From Algoriphagus sp. (GTDB lineage: Bacteria; Bacteroidota; Bacteroidia; Cytophagales; Cyclobacteriaceae), in the NCBI RefSeq assembly GCF_030694375.1, contig NZ_JAUXYL010000020.1, positions 434,001 to 498,000 of the forward strand: DNA of 64,000 nucleotides, given 5' to 3'. Numbering within the stretch: position 1 is the first letter of the stretch; each line of letters starts with the position of its first letter. This document shows positions 1 to 9,267 of this stretch, piece by piece. The position numbers and the translations under genes are program-made. A model generated the notes under the pieces. That model saw nothing but the letters and a program-made list of their open reading frames with translations, was not told the DNA's origin and did no database searches.

Positions 1-604
1 CTATTCTCACTTCCTTTTCAAATTGCGGAACCCCCGGTTTTCCGATATGTGGTTTTGCATTTTCAGAAGGAGTGAAGGTGCCCATTCCTTCCACCTGGAA
101 GGAGCAATCTTTGTATTCACCGATTTGCCCGGCTCCGGCCGCAAAAACTGCGTCCAGTACTTTTCCTTTATCTTCCAAGGGGACAAAGAATACGAGTTTG
201 TTGAGGATTTCCTTTTTTGGCTGGAGAATTTTGGTTTTAATGAGCCCCAGCCGGTCGCAAATTCGCTTATTTACCCCCATTGCCACATGGTCCAGATTGG
301 TGTGGATGGCAAATATGGCGATGTCATTTTTGATTGCTTTGATCACTGTCCGCTCCACGTAATTGCGTCCCGTTAAACTTTTCATCCCCTTAAACACGAT
401 CGGGTGATGGGCAATGATCAAATTTGCGCCTAAGCTAATAGCTTCGTCTACCACAGCCTCTGTACAATCAAGTGAGCAGACCATGCCCTTTAATTTAGCA
501 TTTCGATCACCACAGATCAAGCTTGCATTGTCGTAGTTTTCCTGATACGCAGATGGGGCCAACTGTTCCAAACAAGAAATAACATCCTGAATCCTGTATC
601 CCAT
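1..604 (-). CDS. Nif3-like dinuclear metal-centre protein (3' end outside window)
   Basis: The reverse strand is open from the ATG at 604 to the window edge, giving 201 codons with no stop, so the C-terminal part is missing. The protein begins MGYRIQDVISCLEQLAPSAY and carries the Nif3/YbgI metal-site motif AHHPIVFKG (His66-His67) and a later IHTNLD segment. From about residue 120 it enters the variable insert domain seen in the longer, roughly 365-residue bacterial forms. The family is widespread and binds two metal ions in a hexameric toroid; it is often labelled GTP cyclohydrolase I type 2 homologue, but the physiological substrate is unsettled. The gene diverges from lpxK, with 40 bp between the two start codons, so the two probably share a promoter region. 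The family call is secure; the function is not. Confidence 0.88.
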   Translation of the reverse strand, partial: MGYRIQDVISCLEQLAPSAYQENYDNASLICGDRNAKLKGMVCSLDCTEAVVDEAISLGANLIIAHHPIVFKGMKSLTGRNYVERTVIKAIKNDIAIFAIHTNLDHVAMGVNKRICDRLGLIKTKILQPKKEILNKLVFFVPLEDKGKVLDAVFAAGAGQIGEYKDCSFQVEGMGTFTPSENAKPHIGKPGVPQFEKEVRI

Positions 605-644
605 AATTTTTCTTTTCTTTGGTCAAAAATAGCAATTCCTGACG

Positions 645-1691
645 ATGCCGTGGTATGCCTTTCTTTTTGCTCCTTTTGCACTGATATTTCGGGGTATCAC
701 TGAGATCCGTAATTTTTTGTATGATCGTCAAATTCTCAAAAGCTTCAAATCTCCCATTCCCACCCTGATCGTGGGAAACCTCAGTATAGGAGGGACAGGC
801 AAGACTCCAATGGTTGAATTTCTGATTAAAAATCTGAGAGATGAAGTTAAATTGGCCAGTCTCAGCCGGGGTTATGGGAGAAAGACTAAAGGATTTATTC
901 AAGCAAAAGGAGAAAGTGAGCCCTCAGAAATTGGTGACGAGCCACTCCAGATCTATCGAAAATTCGGTGCTGAAATCCCTGTTTTTGTAGGAGAAGATCG
1001 GGTCTCCGCTTTGGAGAAAATTGCGCACCGTATTCCAATGACCGACATTGTCGTATTGGATGATGCCTTTCAGCACAGAAAGTTGAAGGGGGATTTTTAT
1101 TGTTTGCTGACTCCTTTTGGGTCCCTTTTTACAAATGACTTCCAATTGCCCATGGGTCGATTGAGAGAAAGTCGAAATGGCGCCAAGCGAGCTGATTTTA
1201 TTGTCGTGACGAAATGCCCTGAAAAGCTGCCCCAGGCACAAAAACAAACAATCAGGCACGAGTTAAAGCCATATATTAAACCTGAAACTCCTGTTTTTTT
1301 CTCAAAGATCGGCTACGGAAATCCATACCCACTGGATCACCCTGAACCCATGCGGGAGCCAATTATCCTGATTTCGGGTTTGGCCAATGACCTTCCTTTG
1401 ATTTCTTATTGCAAAAGTCGATTTAAACTGTTGGATGTTCTAACTTTTCCAGATCATCACCAGTATCAAACCAGTGACCTGAACAAAATTCAAGAACTGG
1501 GGGACAAACACAAAAGTGAAAGGCCCGTTTTACTCACTACAGAAAAAGATGCAGTCAAACTTAAATCTTTGTCAAATCGGGGATTTTTGGGGGAAATTCC
1601 GATTTTTGTGCTTCCCATCGAAGCAAAATTTGAAGCAGAAGACAAGCAAATGTTGCTCAGTCGCATCCGGGAAAAATTCATAAAAAAGTGA
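645..1691 (+). CDS. lpxK: Tetraacyldisaccharide 4'-kinase LpxK
   Basis: Inner-membrane kinase that phosphorylates the 4' position of the lipid A disaccharide precursor in the Raetz pathway. At 348 aa the length is normal. A hydrophobic, membrane-associated N-terminus (residues 1-20) is followed by the P-loop in NLSIGGTGKTP (about 45-55), the LSRGYGRKT motif, GDEPLQIYRKF, and the LDDAFQHRKLKGD segment with the catalytic-site DD pair. The ATG at 645 puts the P-loop at the distance usual in the family. Its stop overlaps the GTG start of the porin gene by four bases (GTGA), so the two are probably co-translated. Lipid A synthesis paired with an outer-membrane protein makes sense as an envelope operon, though that functional link is inference. 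Confidence 0.95.
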   Translation: MPWYAFLFAPFALIFRGITEIRNFLYDRQILKSFKSPIPTLIVGNLSIGGTGKTPMVEFLIKNLRDEVKLASLSRGYGRKTKGFIQAKGESEPSEIGDEPLQIYRKFGAEIPVFVGEDRVSALEKIAHRIPMTDIVVLDDAFQHRKLKGDFYCLLTPFGSLFTNDFQLPMGRLRESRNGAKRADFIVVTKCPEKLPQAQKQTIRHELKPYIKPETPVFFSKIGYGNPYPLDHPEPMREPIILISGLANDLPLISYCKSRFKLLDVLTFPDHHQYQTSDLNKIQELGDKHKSERPVLLTTEKDAVKLKSLSNRGFLGEIPIFVLPIEAKFEAEDKQMLLSRIREKFIKK

Positions 1692-3658
1692 TCAGGAAAG
1701 GTTTAGTCTTCGTGTTTCTATTTTCTTTATTGGGACTCCAGGCTCTTGTTGCCCAGCGTCCGATCCCACAACGGCCAATTCCTCAGGGCCAAAATACAGG
1801 AGTGGGCCAAAATCCCAGACAAGTTCGTGAATTGACAGAGCAGGAAGGACAAGAAGAGACTGATGGCAGAAGACCACTTTTGGACGACAGCACCCGACAG
1901 GTCTATGGGCCAAAAACGTCACTTTATTTTTTCGAAAAAGACCTTAAGCGTAACCGACTCCAACTTTACGAGCAAGACACGCTTTTGAATAATTTCCATA
2001 ATTACGATCCTGTAGCTAAAACAAATTGGAAATATCAAGACCTCGGGAATATTGGAACTGCTGCAAAACCGGTATTCTATGAAGTTCCGGAGTTAATTGG
2101 ACTCAGCTCTGGATTTCACGGCTATGATTTGTATTTCCGGGATCCGGCAAAACGTAGGTATTTTGATACCAAATCCCCATTCACTGAGATGTCTGCATTT
2201 TTTGGTGGAGGAAACCGGAATATGCTTGACCTCGCTTTTGCGCGAAATGTGACACCTCGCTGGAATCTTGGACTGGAATTTAACACACAAAGAGTCCGAA
2301 AAACCCTTAATCCTGTGAAAAGAGATGATAATATGGCGGAGCAAAATGCCTATTCATTTCACACCAATTACCGGTCAGAAAATGGTCGATATTGGCTATT
2401 GGGTTCATTTTCCAGAATGAAGCATGAGGTTTCCGAAATAGGAGGCATCATCCCTCCGGAAGTAGATCCTACCTCGCTTTATTTCACGTATGAGGATGCT
2501 AAAGTTTGGCTCCAAAACTCACGTGCCAGAGACTTGAGGCAGGATTATCATGTATATCATGAATACAAATTGGGCAATGGCCTTCAGATTTATCACACGC
2601 TGGACCGAAAAAACCAAAATATTCTTTTTGAGTCCGCCCTGAATTCCTCAGACTCGCTCTTTTTCAATCGGGAGAGGCTTAATGATCAGCAAGACACTAC
2701 ACTTAACAAAAGTGATTTTGCAGAGTGGAGAAATGAGGTCGGTGTAAAGGGTTCCTACAAGGGATTCTACTACAATGCATTCACTCGGTATAGAAATGGA
2801 AGAATGGAAAGTCCTTTTTTCCCAACTAAAAGACAGTCCTTCAACGAGCTGTACATCGGAGGGGAATTGATTGGTAAACTCTCTGAAAAGTGGTCAATCA
2901 GTGCAGATGGTGAATATTTGATTCCTGGAGCTTTTCGTATTCATGGCTTATTTGTTTCCCCTTGGCTGGAATTAGAATATACTAAGGCACTTTACAAGCC
3001 TACTTCGCTTCAGCAAATTTATTATGGCAATCACTACCAGTGGGATAATGATTTCAATAACATAGGCGTAGACCAAATCAAGGGCAGAATCAAAGTGGAT
3101 TTGGATCGCCTGAGCTTGAGACCGAATGTGACCATCAATAGGGTAAACAATTACGTATTTTTTAACGAACAAAAAATTGCCACCCAATCCTCCGGGGAGG
3201 CATTTATGCTGATGCCGGGACTAATTGCCAATGTGCAGATAGGAAAGAAATTCCGACTTGATGCAGAGATAGTCTACACAGAGGTGACTGGGGCAGGAGC
3301 GGATAATTTCAGAATTCCCCGGTTTTTTGGAAATACCAGATTCTATTTCGACAGTCCGATGTTTGACGAAAATGTGTTTGTACAGCTGGGGATTGACATT
3401 CGATATAAATCTTCCTATTTCGCAGAGGCCTATAATCCTTCCTTCCAGCAGTTCCACCTGCAGAATACCTTCGAAGTATATGCCTACCCTGTGGCAGATT
3501 TATTTCTTGATTTCCGAATCAACCGAACTCGGGTGTTATTCAAATACAACCATCTCAATGCAGGGTTTATGCGGCAAGAGGGGTATTTTGTCACCCCTGA
3601 TTACACTGGCTACAAATCCTTTTTGGACTTGGGGATTACTTGGTATTTGTTTGATTGA
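1688..3658 (+). CDS. Putative Porin_10-type outer-membrane beta-barrel
   Basis: 656 aa. It starts at GTG 1688, overlapping the lpxK stop. A signal peptide (MIRKGLVFVFLFSLLGLQAL, cleavage near VAQ) is followed by a short proline-rich linker with two copies of QRPIP, then a long region rich in alternating aromatic and polar residues typical of beta-strands, ending in WYLFD with aromatic residues near the C-terminus. The stretches NWKYQDLGN and PVFYEVPELIGLSSG resemble the Bacteroidota 'putative porin' (Porin_10) family. It is expected to form a barrel in the outer membrane; substrate and oligomer state cannot be read from the sequence. Translational coupling to lpxK is the only regulatory hint. 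Confidence 0.82.
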   Translation: MIRKGLVFVFLFSLLGLQALVAQRPIPQRPIPQGQNTGVGQNPRQVRELTEQEGQEETDGRRPLLDDSTRQVYGPKTSLYFFEKDLKRNRLQLYEQDTLLNNFHNYDPVAKTNWKYQDLGNIGTAAKPVFYEVPELIGLSSGFHGYDLYFRDPAKRRYFDTKSPFTEMSAFFGGGNRNMLDLAFARNVTPRWNLGLEFNTQRVRKTLNPVKRDDNMAEQNAYSFHTNYRSENGRYWLLGSFSRMKHEVSEIGGIIPPEVDPTSLYFTYEDAKVWLQNSRARDLRQDYHVYHEYKLGNGLQIYHTLDRKNQNILFESALNSSDSLFFNRERLNDQQDTTLNKSDFAEWRNEVGVKGSYKGFYYNAFTRYRNGRMESPFFPTKRQSFNELYIGGELIGKLSEKWSISADGEYLIPGAFRIHGLFVSPWLELEYTKALYKPTSLQQIYYGNHYQWDNDFNNIGVDQIKGRIKVDLDRLSLRPNVTINRVNNYVFFNEQKIATQSSGEAFMLMPGLIANVQIGKKFRLDAEIVYTEVTGAGADNFRIPRFFGNTRFYFDSPMFDENVFVQLGIDIRYKSSYFAEAYNPSFQQFHLQNTFEVYAYPVADLFLDFRINRTRVLFKYNHLNAGFMRQEGYFVTPDYTGYKSFLDLGITWYLFD

Positions 3659-3739
3659 ACAGAGATTTGATTTGAACAAAGGGCCACTTCTAAATTCGAT
3701 ATTTTGCATTCGGTTTTTGAAATTTCAGAAATAATGACA

Positions 3740-3804
3740 TTGAATTTTGAACATCGAATATCGAAGACTTTACACTATCCGAAATCCGAATTCACAAATC
3801 CTAA
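3740..3804. repeat. Diverged heptanucleotide array 1
   Basis: The 150-bp gap between the porin and miaE-like genes reads as successive 7-mers: GAATTTT, GAACATC, GAATATC, GAAGACT, TTACACT, then ATCCGAA twice, TTCACAA and ATCCTAA. Units share a GAA or CGAA core but drift. It ends a few bases before the miaE-like start codon. No gene is visible here. It belongs with the other 7-nt-period arrays in this window. Confidence 0.65.
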
Positions 3805-3810
3805 CTTCAG

Positions 3811-4422
3811 ATGACTTGGGAAGAAAGCACCAGACAAAAAATGCTTCACCTGAAGCTGCCGACAGATCCACGATGGGTGGGAATAGCAGAAATGCAAATC
3901 GAAGAGATCTTGGTGGATCATGCCTATTGCGAACAAAAGGCAGCTTCATCCTGTATCAGTTTGATTCTTCGGTTCAACGATTTGGATGAATTGGTAGATA
4001 CTCTGACCCCGATTGTCGCTGAAGAATGGGGACATTTTGAGCGGGTTTTGGAACAGCTAAGGAAACGTGGGATGAAATTTGGATTTCCCCGCAAAGACGA
4101 TTACGTGATCAAGCTCAATGAATTTGTCAAAAAAGGGGGAAGTCGCATCCAACATCTTACGGAGCATTTGCTGATGAATGCACTGATCGAAGCGCGGAGT
4201 TGCGAACGGTTTAAACTTCTCTCCAAAAACATTGCTGATCAGGAACTTCAAAAATTCTATTATGAATTGATGATTTCAGAAGCAGGACATTTTGTGACTT
4301 TTATCGAGTTGGCAAAAAAGTACCAGGATCCCGAAAAAGTCAATGAACGATGGAAGGAATGGCTGGACTATGAGGCCAAGGTGCTGAAAAACATGGTAGT
4401 TCGGGGTGATCGGATGCATTAA
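3811..4422 (+). CDS. MiaE-like tRNA-(ms2io6A)-hydroxylase
   Basis: 203 aa, helical, di-iron ferritin-like. In the family the enzyme hydroxylates the isopentenyl side chain of ms2i6A at position 37 of tRNAs reading U-starting codons. Visible metal-ligand motifs are EILVDHAYCEQKAASS (residues about 29-46), EEWGHFERVL (about 71-80), EARSCERFKLL and EAGHFVTFIEL, the four-helix set expected for MiaE. The ATG at 3811 is directly preceded by a heptamer repeat array, so the promoter must lie within or before that array. The gene stands alone, with about 170 bp of featureless sequence after it. The substrate is inferred from the family; distant MiaE-like proteins could differ. Confidence 0.88.
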   Translation: MTWEESTRQKMLHLKLPTDPRWVGIAEMQIEEILVDHAYCEQKAASSCISLILRFNDLDELVDTLTPIVAEEWGHFERVLEQLRKRGMKFGFPRKDDYVIKLNEFVKKGGSRIQHLTEHLLMNALIEARSCERFKLLSKNIADQELQKFYYELMISEAGHFVTFIELAKKYQDPEKVNERWKEWLDYEAKVLKNMVVRGDRMH

Positions 4423-4592
4423 GGCTAGATTCATCTGTGATGAAGAACTTTGATATATTCAACCACTTTGATGGTTTTAGTTGAGCATTTAGTTAAATAT
4501 TCCTTTTCAGATCACCATTTCTACCGTATTTGCTTATTATTAATGCTGTCAAATAGCAATTTTTCCAAAAGCTGTTCTAAAACGAACAATCC

Positions 4593-5837
4593 ATGAATCT
4601 GATCGAAAATATCCGCGAGGCGCTCAACTCTGTGAAAGTCCATTTACTTCGCACCGTACTCACAGGCGCGATTATAGCAATCGGTATATCTTCATTGGTA
4701 GGAATGCTGACAGCGATTGATGGAATCAAGGCTCAGATTTCTGAAAGTTTTGCCGGCCTGGGAGCCAATTCATTTGATATTAGAAATAAGGGCTTCAGTG
4801 GTGGCAGGGTGGTACAGGAGGGTAAAACGGAAAAAAACTACCCGAGTGTCACCTTCAGGGAAGCCCAAAAATTCAAAGAAGATTATAGCGCAATCGGAAT
4901 TTCGACTGTTTTTAATGTCGTGTCCGGAGCGGCCGAAGTAAAAAGAGGGTCTAAAAAAACAAATCCAAATACCAGGATCAGAGGGGCAGATGAAAATTAC
5001 CTTACTATCAAAGCAATGAAACTTGGGAAAGGCCGAAATTTCAGCAATATGGAGATCCGCTATGGTAATTCCGTTGCGATCATCGGTAAGGAACTTGAAG
5101 AACTCCTCTTCGTACCGGGAGAAGATCCAATTAATCAAAAAATTACTTTTTTGGGACGTCCTTACACGGTGATAGGGGTATTGGACAAGCAGGGAGGGGT
5201 AGGCCAAGATCAAGGCGCCGATCGGCAGATTTTAATTCCAATCGAAAATGCTTCCCGATTGGATAAAAGAGGAACCTTCAACTATCGAATCACAGGGGTG
5301 GCCTCCGATCCCGGAAAGCTGGATTATGAAATGGGCCAGGCAATTGGCATTATGCGGAAAGTCCGTCAGGACCGGGTTGCACAAGAAGATTCGTTCGAAT
5401 TAACGAAAAGCCAATCCGTGGCAGATAGCTTGGAAGAGGTAGCTGGATACCTTCGAATTGGTGGTTTTGGCATCGGTTTTATCACACTCCTCGGAGCTTC
5501 GATCGGATTGATGAACATCATGCTGGTCTCGGTGACCGAGCGAACCCGAGAGATCGGGATAAGAAAGGCGCTCGGAGCGACCCCGCTTCGAATCCGTCAG
5601 CAATTTTTGATCGAGGCTATCGTAATCTGTATGATCGGAGGGATTTTTGGGATGCTGCTCGGAATAGGGATAGGAAACCTTATTGCCAATTTTATCGGCC
5701 CGGGAGGATTTTTGATCCCTTGGCTTTGGATGATCATTTCTTTTGTGATCTGTATTATTGTTGGATTGTTGGCAGGTTACATTCCTGCCTATAAAGCCAG
5801 CAAATTGGATCCAATTGAATCGCTGCGATACGAGTAG
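4593..5837 (+). CDS. MacB/FtsX-type ABC transporter permease
   Basis: 414 aa with the usual layout: TM1 at about 20-42, a large periplasmic MacB_PCD domain (about 43-280), then three FtsX TM helices (about 285-400) holding the conserved VSVTERTREIGIRKALGA cytoplasmic loop and the end LDPIESLRYE. Such permeases work with a LolD/MacB-type ATPase in mechanotransmission or in export of lipoproteins, peptides or antibiotics. No ATPase gene is nearby, so this is an orphan permease that must use an ATPase encoded elsewhere. About 170 bp upstream and 210 bp downstream contain no other gene. Confidence 0.9.
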   Translation: MNLIENIREALNSVKVHLLRTVLTGAIIAIGISSLVGMLTAIDGIKAQISESFAGLGANSFDIRNKGFSGGRVVQEGKTEKNYPSVTFREAQKFKEDYSAIGISTVFNVVSGAAEVKRGSKKTNPNTRIRGADENYLTIKAMKLGKGRNFSNMEIRYGNSVAIIGKELEELLFVPGEDPINQKITFLGRPYTVIGVLDKQGGVGQDQGADRQILIPIENASRLDKRGTFNYRITGVASDPGKLDYEMGQAIGIMRKVRQDRVAQEDSFELTKSQSVADSLEEVAGYLRIGGFGIGFITLLGASIGLMNIMLVSVTERTREIGIRKALGATPLRIRQQFLIEAIVICMIGGIFGMLLGIGIGNLIANFIGPGGFLIPWLWMIISFVICIIVGLLAGYIPAYKASKLDPIESLRYE

Positions 5838-6049
5838 TTGGAATTATCCAAGCTTGAATCTGTTAAAGCAAAGAGCTAGTGATATATTATTCAAGCCACA
5901 ATGCCGGATTCAAAAAACAAAATCCCTGACAAGACAGCAGTTTTCGGAAACCAATAACCAATAACTTCCAAACTCACATACCTCCAAACTCCCAGCTTTT
6001 TAATCGAAATTTTCTAAAAAGTCCGCGCACAAACGCTTATTTTTCTTTC

Positions 6050-7741
6050 ATGAATTCGAATCAATACGACGCTATTGTAGTAGGCTCAGGCATTTCCGGA
6101 GGCTGGGCGGCAAAAGAACTTTGTGAAAAAGGTTTGAAAACCCTTGTACTTGAACGGGGAAGACAAGTGGAGCATCTGAAGGACTACCCAACCATGACCT
6201 CCAATCCTTGGGATATGCCACATCGCAATCAAATTCCCAAAGCAGATAAACTTGAAAATCCCGTTGTCAATCGTTGCTATGCCTACAAAGAAGACACGGA
6301 GCATTTTTTTGTCAAAGATTCCGAGCATCCTTATGTGCAGGAAAAACCTTTTGATTGGGTGCGTGGATATCAGGTAGGGGGGAAGTCATTGATTTGGGCA
6401 AGACAAACACAGCGATGGAGCAAATTTGATTTCGAAGGACCGGGTCGGGATAGCTTTGCCGTAGATTGGCCAATTCGGTATGAGGACATCGCTCCATGGT
6501 ACAGTTATGTCGAAAAATTTGTCGGTATCAGCGGGAATTACGATGGGCTGGAAACCTTGCCCGATGGGGAGTTTTTGCCAGCATGGGAAATGAATTGTGT
6601 GGAGAAGGAGATTCAAAAGCGGATTTTGGACGCTTACGGCGACCGAAAATTTGTCATCGGGCGTTGTGCTCACCTGACCCAGCCTAATGATGTTCATCTG
6701 GCCCAAGGCAGGGGAAAATGTATGGCCCGAAATCAATGTTACCGTGGCTGCCCTTTTGGAGGATACTTCAGTAGCAATTCATCCACCTTGCCACAGGCCG
6801 CAAAAACCGGAAATCTCACCCTTCGCCCCGATGCTGTGGTTCATTCCCTGATTTGGGATGATCAAAAAGGGAAAGTCACCGGCGTTAGGGTTATTGATAG
6901 GGTGACAAATGTTGCTACCGAATATTTCGCCAATGTTATTTTTCTGAATGCCGCAGCGCTGAACACCAACCTCATCCTTTTGAATTCGACTTCCAACAGA
7001 TTCCCAAATGGCCTGGGAAATGATTCCGGCGTATTGGGGAAATACATTGCATTTCATAATTACCGCGGCTCGCTCAGCGCTGGTTTCGAGGGATTTGAGG
7101 ATAAATACTATTCAGGAAGACGGCCTACAGCGGTGATGCTTCCAAATTTCAGGAATGTGAAAAAGCAGGAAATGGACTTTCAGCGGGGGTATATGAGCTT
7201 CTATACCGCCGGGCGATCTGGATGGGGTGGGGCTCGAAATATGTCGTTTGGACCAGAATTCAAGGAAGCCAATTCAGTTCCCGGACCCTGGTCTGTTTAT
7301 ATGATGATGCAGGGAGAGACGATTCCAAAAGAAACCAATGCCGTTACGCTCAGCTCCGGGCAAAAAGACCAATGGGGCATTCCCCTACTGAAAATTGATG
7401 TGGCATACGATTCGAATGATGAGCGATTGCTGAAGGATTTTCTCGAACAGGCTGAGGAAATGCTCACCAAAGCGGGTTGCACCAATATCCGAAAATCAGA
7501 CAGCGGTCAGGCACCGGGCTTGGATATTCACGAAATGGGCGGTGCAAGAATGGGAAGGGACCCTAAAACATCCATCCTTAATGGATTTAATCAAATGCAT
7601 TTGGCTCCCAATGTTTTTGTGACTGATGGGGCTTGCATGACTTCTACCGGAACACAAAACCCCTCCATCACCTACATGGCCCTGACCGCGAGGGCGGTGG
7701 ATTATGCAGTGAATGAGCTTAAGAAAGGCAATATTAAATAA
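6050..7741 (+). CDS. GMC-family FAD-dependent oxidoreductase
   Basis: 563 aa. The N-terminal Rossmann motif VVGSGISGGWAAKELCEKG (residues about 10-28) and LVLERGR bind FAD. The C-terminal half holds HEMGGARMG and the DGACMTSTGTQNPSIT segment, including the asparagine conserved in the catalytic area. A cysteine-rich stretch (CMARNQCYRGCPFGG) is typical of the gluconate-2-dehydrogenase-like subgroup. There is no obvious Sec signal. In many Bacteroidota this enzyme sits beside a small 'subunit 3' protein that carries the Tat signal; none is present here. It probably oxidises a sugar or alcohol; the substrate is unknown. Confidence 0.9.
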   Translation: MNSNQYDAIVVGSGISGGWAAKELCEKGLKTLVLERGRQVEHLKDYPTMTSNPWDMPHRNQIPKADKLENPVVNRCYAYKEDTEHFFVKDSEHPYVQEKPFDWVRGYQVGGKSLIWARQTQRWSKFDFEGPGRDSFAVDWPIRYEDIAPWYSYVEKFVGISGNYDGLETLPDGEFLPAWEMNCVEKEIQKRILDAYGDRKFVIGRCAHLTQPNDVHLAQGRGKCMARNQCYRGCPFGGYFSSNSSTLPQAAKTGNLTLRPDAVVHSLIWDDQKGKVTGVRVIDRVTNVATEYFANVIFLNAAALNTNLILLNSTSNRFPNGLGNDSGVLGKYIAFHNYRGSLSAGFEGFEDKYYSGRRPTAVMLPNFRNVKKQEMDFQRGYMSFYTAGRSGWGGARNMSFGPEFKEANSVPGPWSVYMMMQGETIPKETNAVTLSSGQKDQWGIPLLKIDVAYDSNDERLLKDFLEQAEEMLTKAGCTNIRKSDSGQAPGLDIHEMGGARMGRDPKTSILNGFNQMHLAPNVFVTDGACMTSTGTQNPSITYMALTARAVDYAVNELKKGNIK

Positions 7742-7858
7742 GTCGGAAAACCAAAACGATAAATCTGATTTTCGCCTTTTGAATAATTTCCTGTGAGATG
7801 AATTATTCTTTCTTGAATTTCAATCACATAATCAACCAAACCCATAACCTATTATAGA

Positions 7859-9151
7859 ATGAAAAAACACCTACTCTTGGCGCTCTTTCTGTTTCTGTCG
7901 CCTTTCCTTCTGATGGCACTGGAAAGTAATCCTCCAACTCCCGGAACCTACAAGCTGGTAATCGAAGGCTTTGACTGGGGGCCACAAGTGAACAAAGTAA
8001 TCCTCAGCATGGATCAGTCTGCGAAGGAAGTAAATACCGCAGATTTTGAAGTTTTTGTGAACCGCAGCTCAAAAGAAGGGGAGATTCCAGCTGCGCAAAG
8101 TTCAGGAAAGCGAAGTGTCGTCTACGCTTTTGCTTCCGACGAAAATGGCTCAAGGAAGGATGAAGGTAATTTTGTGACTTTAGTGCTTTCCGTAAGTCCC
8201 GTCCAACCATTGGGCTCGCCAATTCAATACATGCGTATGGGCACTCGGGCCTCAAATATCTGGATAGATTATGGCCTCACCGTAGTGAGTTCAAAATCAG
8301 GAAAAGTCTGGAATCAGGAGATAGGACGGATCCGATCAATCGTCGACGAATTTGACTTGACCGGTACATTCACGCATCAAAACACCACCTTGACTTATGG
8401 CGCTTTTGCACCTAAGGGCAGCAAGGATAAGGCGCCCCTGATTATCTGGCTGCACGGGGGTGGGGAAGGAGGCACCGACCCGACCATCGCCATGATGGGG
8501 AATAAGGCGTTTAATTACGCTTCGCCGGAGATTCAGGTTCTTTTTGGAGGGGCTTATGTGCTGATTCCTCAGACTCCCACTTTCTGGATGAATGCCGGAG
8601 AAGGAATGACCCGTGGACAGACAAATGATATTTACAATGCAGCAGTTTTCGCTTTGATTCAGGAGTATGTGTCTAAAAATCCCCAAATCGACCCGGCTCG
8701 GATCTACGTAGGGGGCTGTTCCAACGGCGGCTACTTGTCACTAAAGCTGATTTTGGAACACCCAGGTTATTTTGCCGCTGGATTCATCTCCGCTTTGGCT
8801 TACAGCAATGAATTTATTACTGATGCTCAAATCCAAAAAATTAAAAATGTACCCATGTGGTTTATTCATTCCAAAGATGATAACACCACCAAACCGGATG
8901 AAACCGTTGTGCCACTTTATCACAGATTGAAGCAAGCTGGTGCAAAGAATGTAGTATTCACTTACTACGACAACGTTACTGATATCACGGGATTTTATGG
9001 GGGAGAAAATTTCAGATACAACGGACACTGGTCCTGGATTTATAGTCATGCCAATGTTGCCCGCACTGATTTTGACAGTTCGCCTGTAATGTTGGAAGGT
9101 CGTCCGGTAACGATCATGGAATGGATGGCTGCCCAGAAAAAGAAGAAATAA
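7859..9151 (+). CDS. Secreted alpha/beta-hydrolase with Ig-like N-domain
   Basis: 430 aa. A signal peptide (about residues 1-20, ending LMALE) is followed by a beta-rich region of about 150 residues resembling the Ig-like domain of EstA-type esterases, then an alpha/beta-hydrolase fold. Catalytic elements visible: oxyanion loop IIWLHGGGEGG, nucleophile Ser288 in GGCSNGG (GxSxG), an acidic residue in FIHSKDDNTT, and a C-terminal histidine in NGHWSWIY. Prolyl-oligopeptidase or PHB-depolymerase-like esterases have this order. It is likely periplasmic or extracellular, acting on esters or peptides. It is followed by a strong terminator, and so is probably a single-gene unit. Confidence 0.85.
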   Translation: MKKHLLLALFLFLSPFLLMALESNPPTPGTYKLVIEGFDWGPQVNKVILSMDQSAKEVNTADFEVFVNRSSKEGEIPAAQSSGKRSVVYAFASDENGSRKDEGNFVTLVLSVSPVQPLGSPIQYMRMGTRASNIWIDYGLTVVSSKSGKVWNQEIGRIRSIVDEFDLTGTFTHQNTTLTYGAFAPKGSKDKAPLIIWLHGGGEGGTDPTIAMMGNKAFNYASPEIQVLFGGAYVLIPQTPTFWMNAGEGMTRGQTNDIYNAAVFALIQEYVSKNPQIDPARIYVGGCSNGGYLSLKLILEHPGYFAAGFISALAYSNEFITDAQIQKIKNVPMWFIHSKDDNTTKPDETVVPLYHRLKQAGAKNVVFTYYDNVTDITGFYGGENFRYNGHWSWIYSHANVARTDFDSSPVMLEGRPVTIMEWMAAQKKKK

Positions 9152-9164
9152 TCCATTGAAAGCC

Positions 9165-9206
9165 AACTTTTCCAAAGTTCTAAGCTTTGGAAAAGTTTCT
9201 TTTTTC
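9165..9206 (+). terminator. Rho-independent terminator of the hydrolase gene
   Basis: Perfect 13-bp arms AACTTTTCCAAAG (9165-9177) and CTTTGGAAAAGTT (9185-9197) with a 7-nt loop, followed by a T-rich run to 9206. It lies 14 bp after the hydrolase stop codon. Confidence 0.85.
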
Positions 9207-9207
9207 C

Positions 9208-9240
9208 AGACCGGTCAGGTTTTCAAAACCTGACCGGTCT
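9208..9240. repeat. Perfect 16-bp-arm palindrome next to the terminator
   Basis: AGACCGGTCAGGTTTT, one base, then its exact reverse complement. It starts two bases after the terminator T-run, so two hairpins stand in tandem. The core AACCTGAC reappears in the hairpin at 28449-28485. It could be a second terminator in either direction or a REP-like dispersed palindrome; it has only a short T-rich tail on the plus strand. Confidence 0.7.
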
Positions 9241-9267
9241 TCTTCCGCTTTTTATTAAACTTACCTC

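Noticed and set aside
5945..5992. CCAATAA-type repeat as a further heptamer array
   Set aside because: Only two exact units; the rest falls out of phase, so it was not counted.
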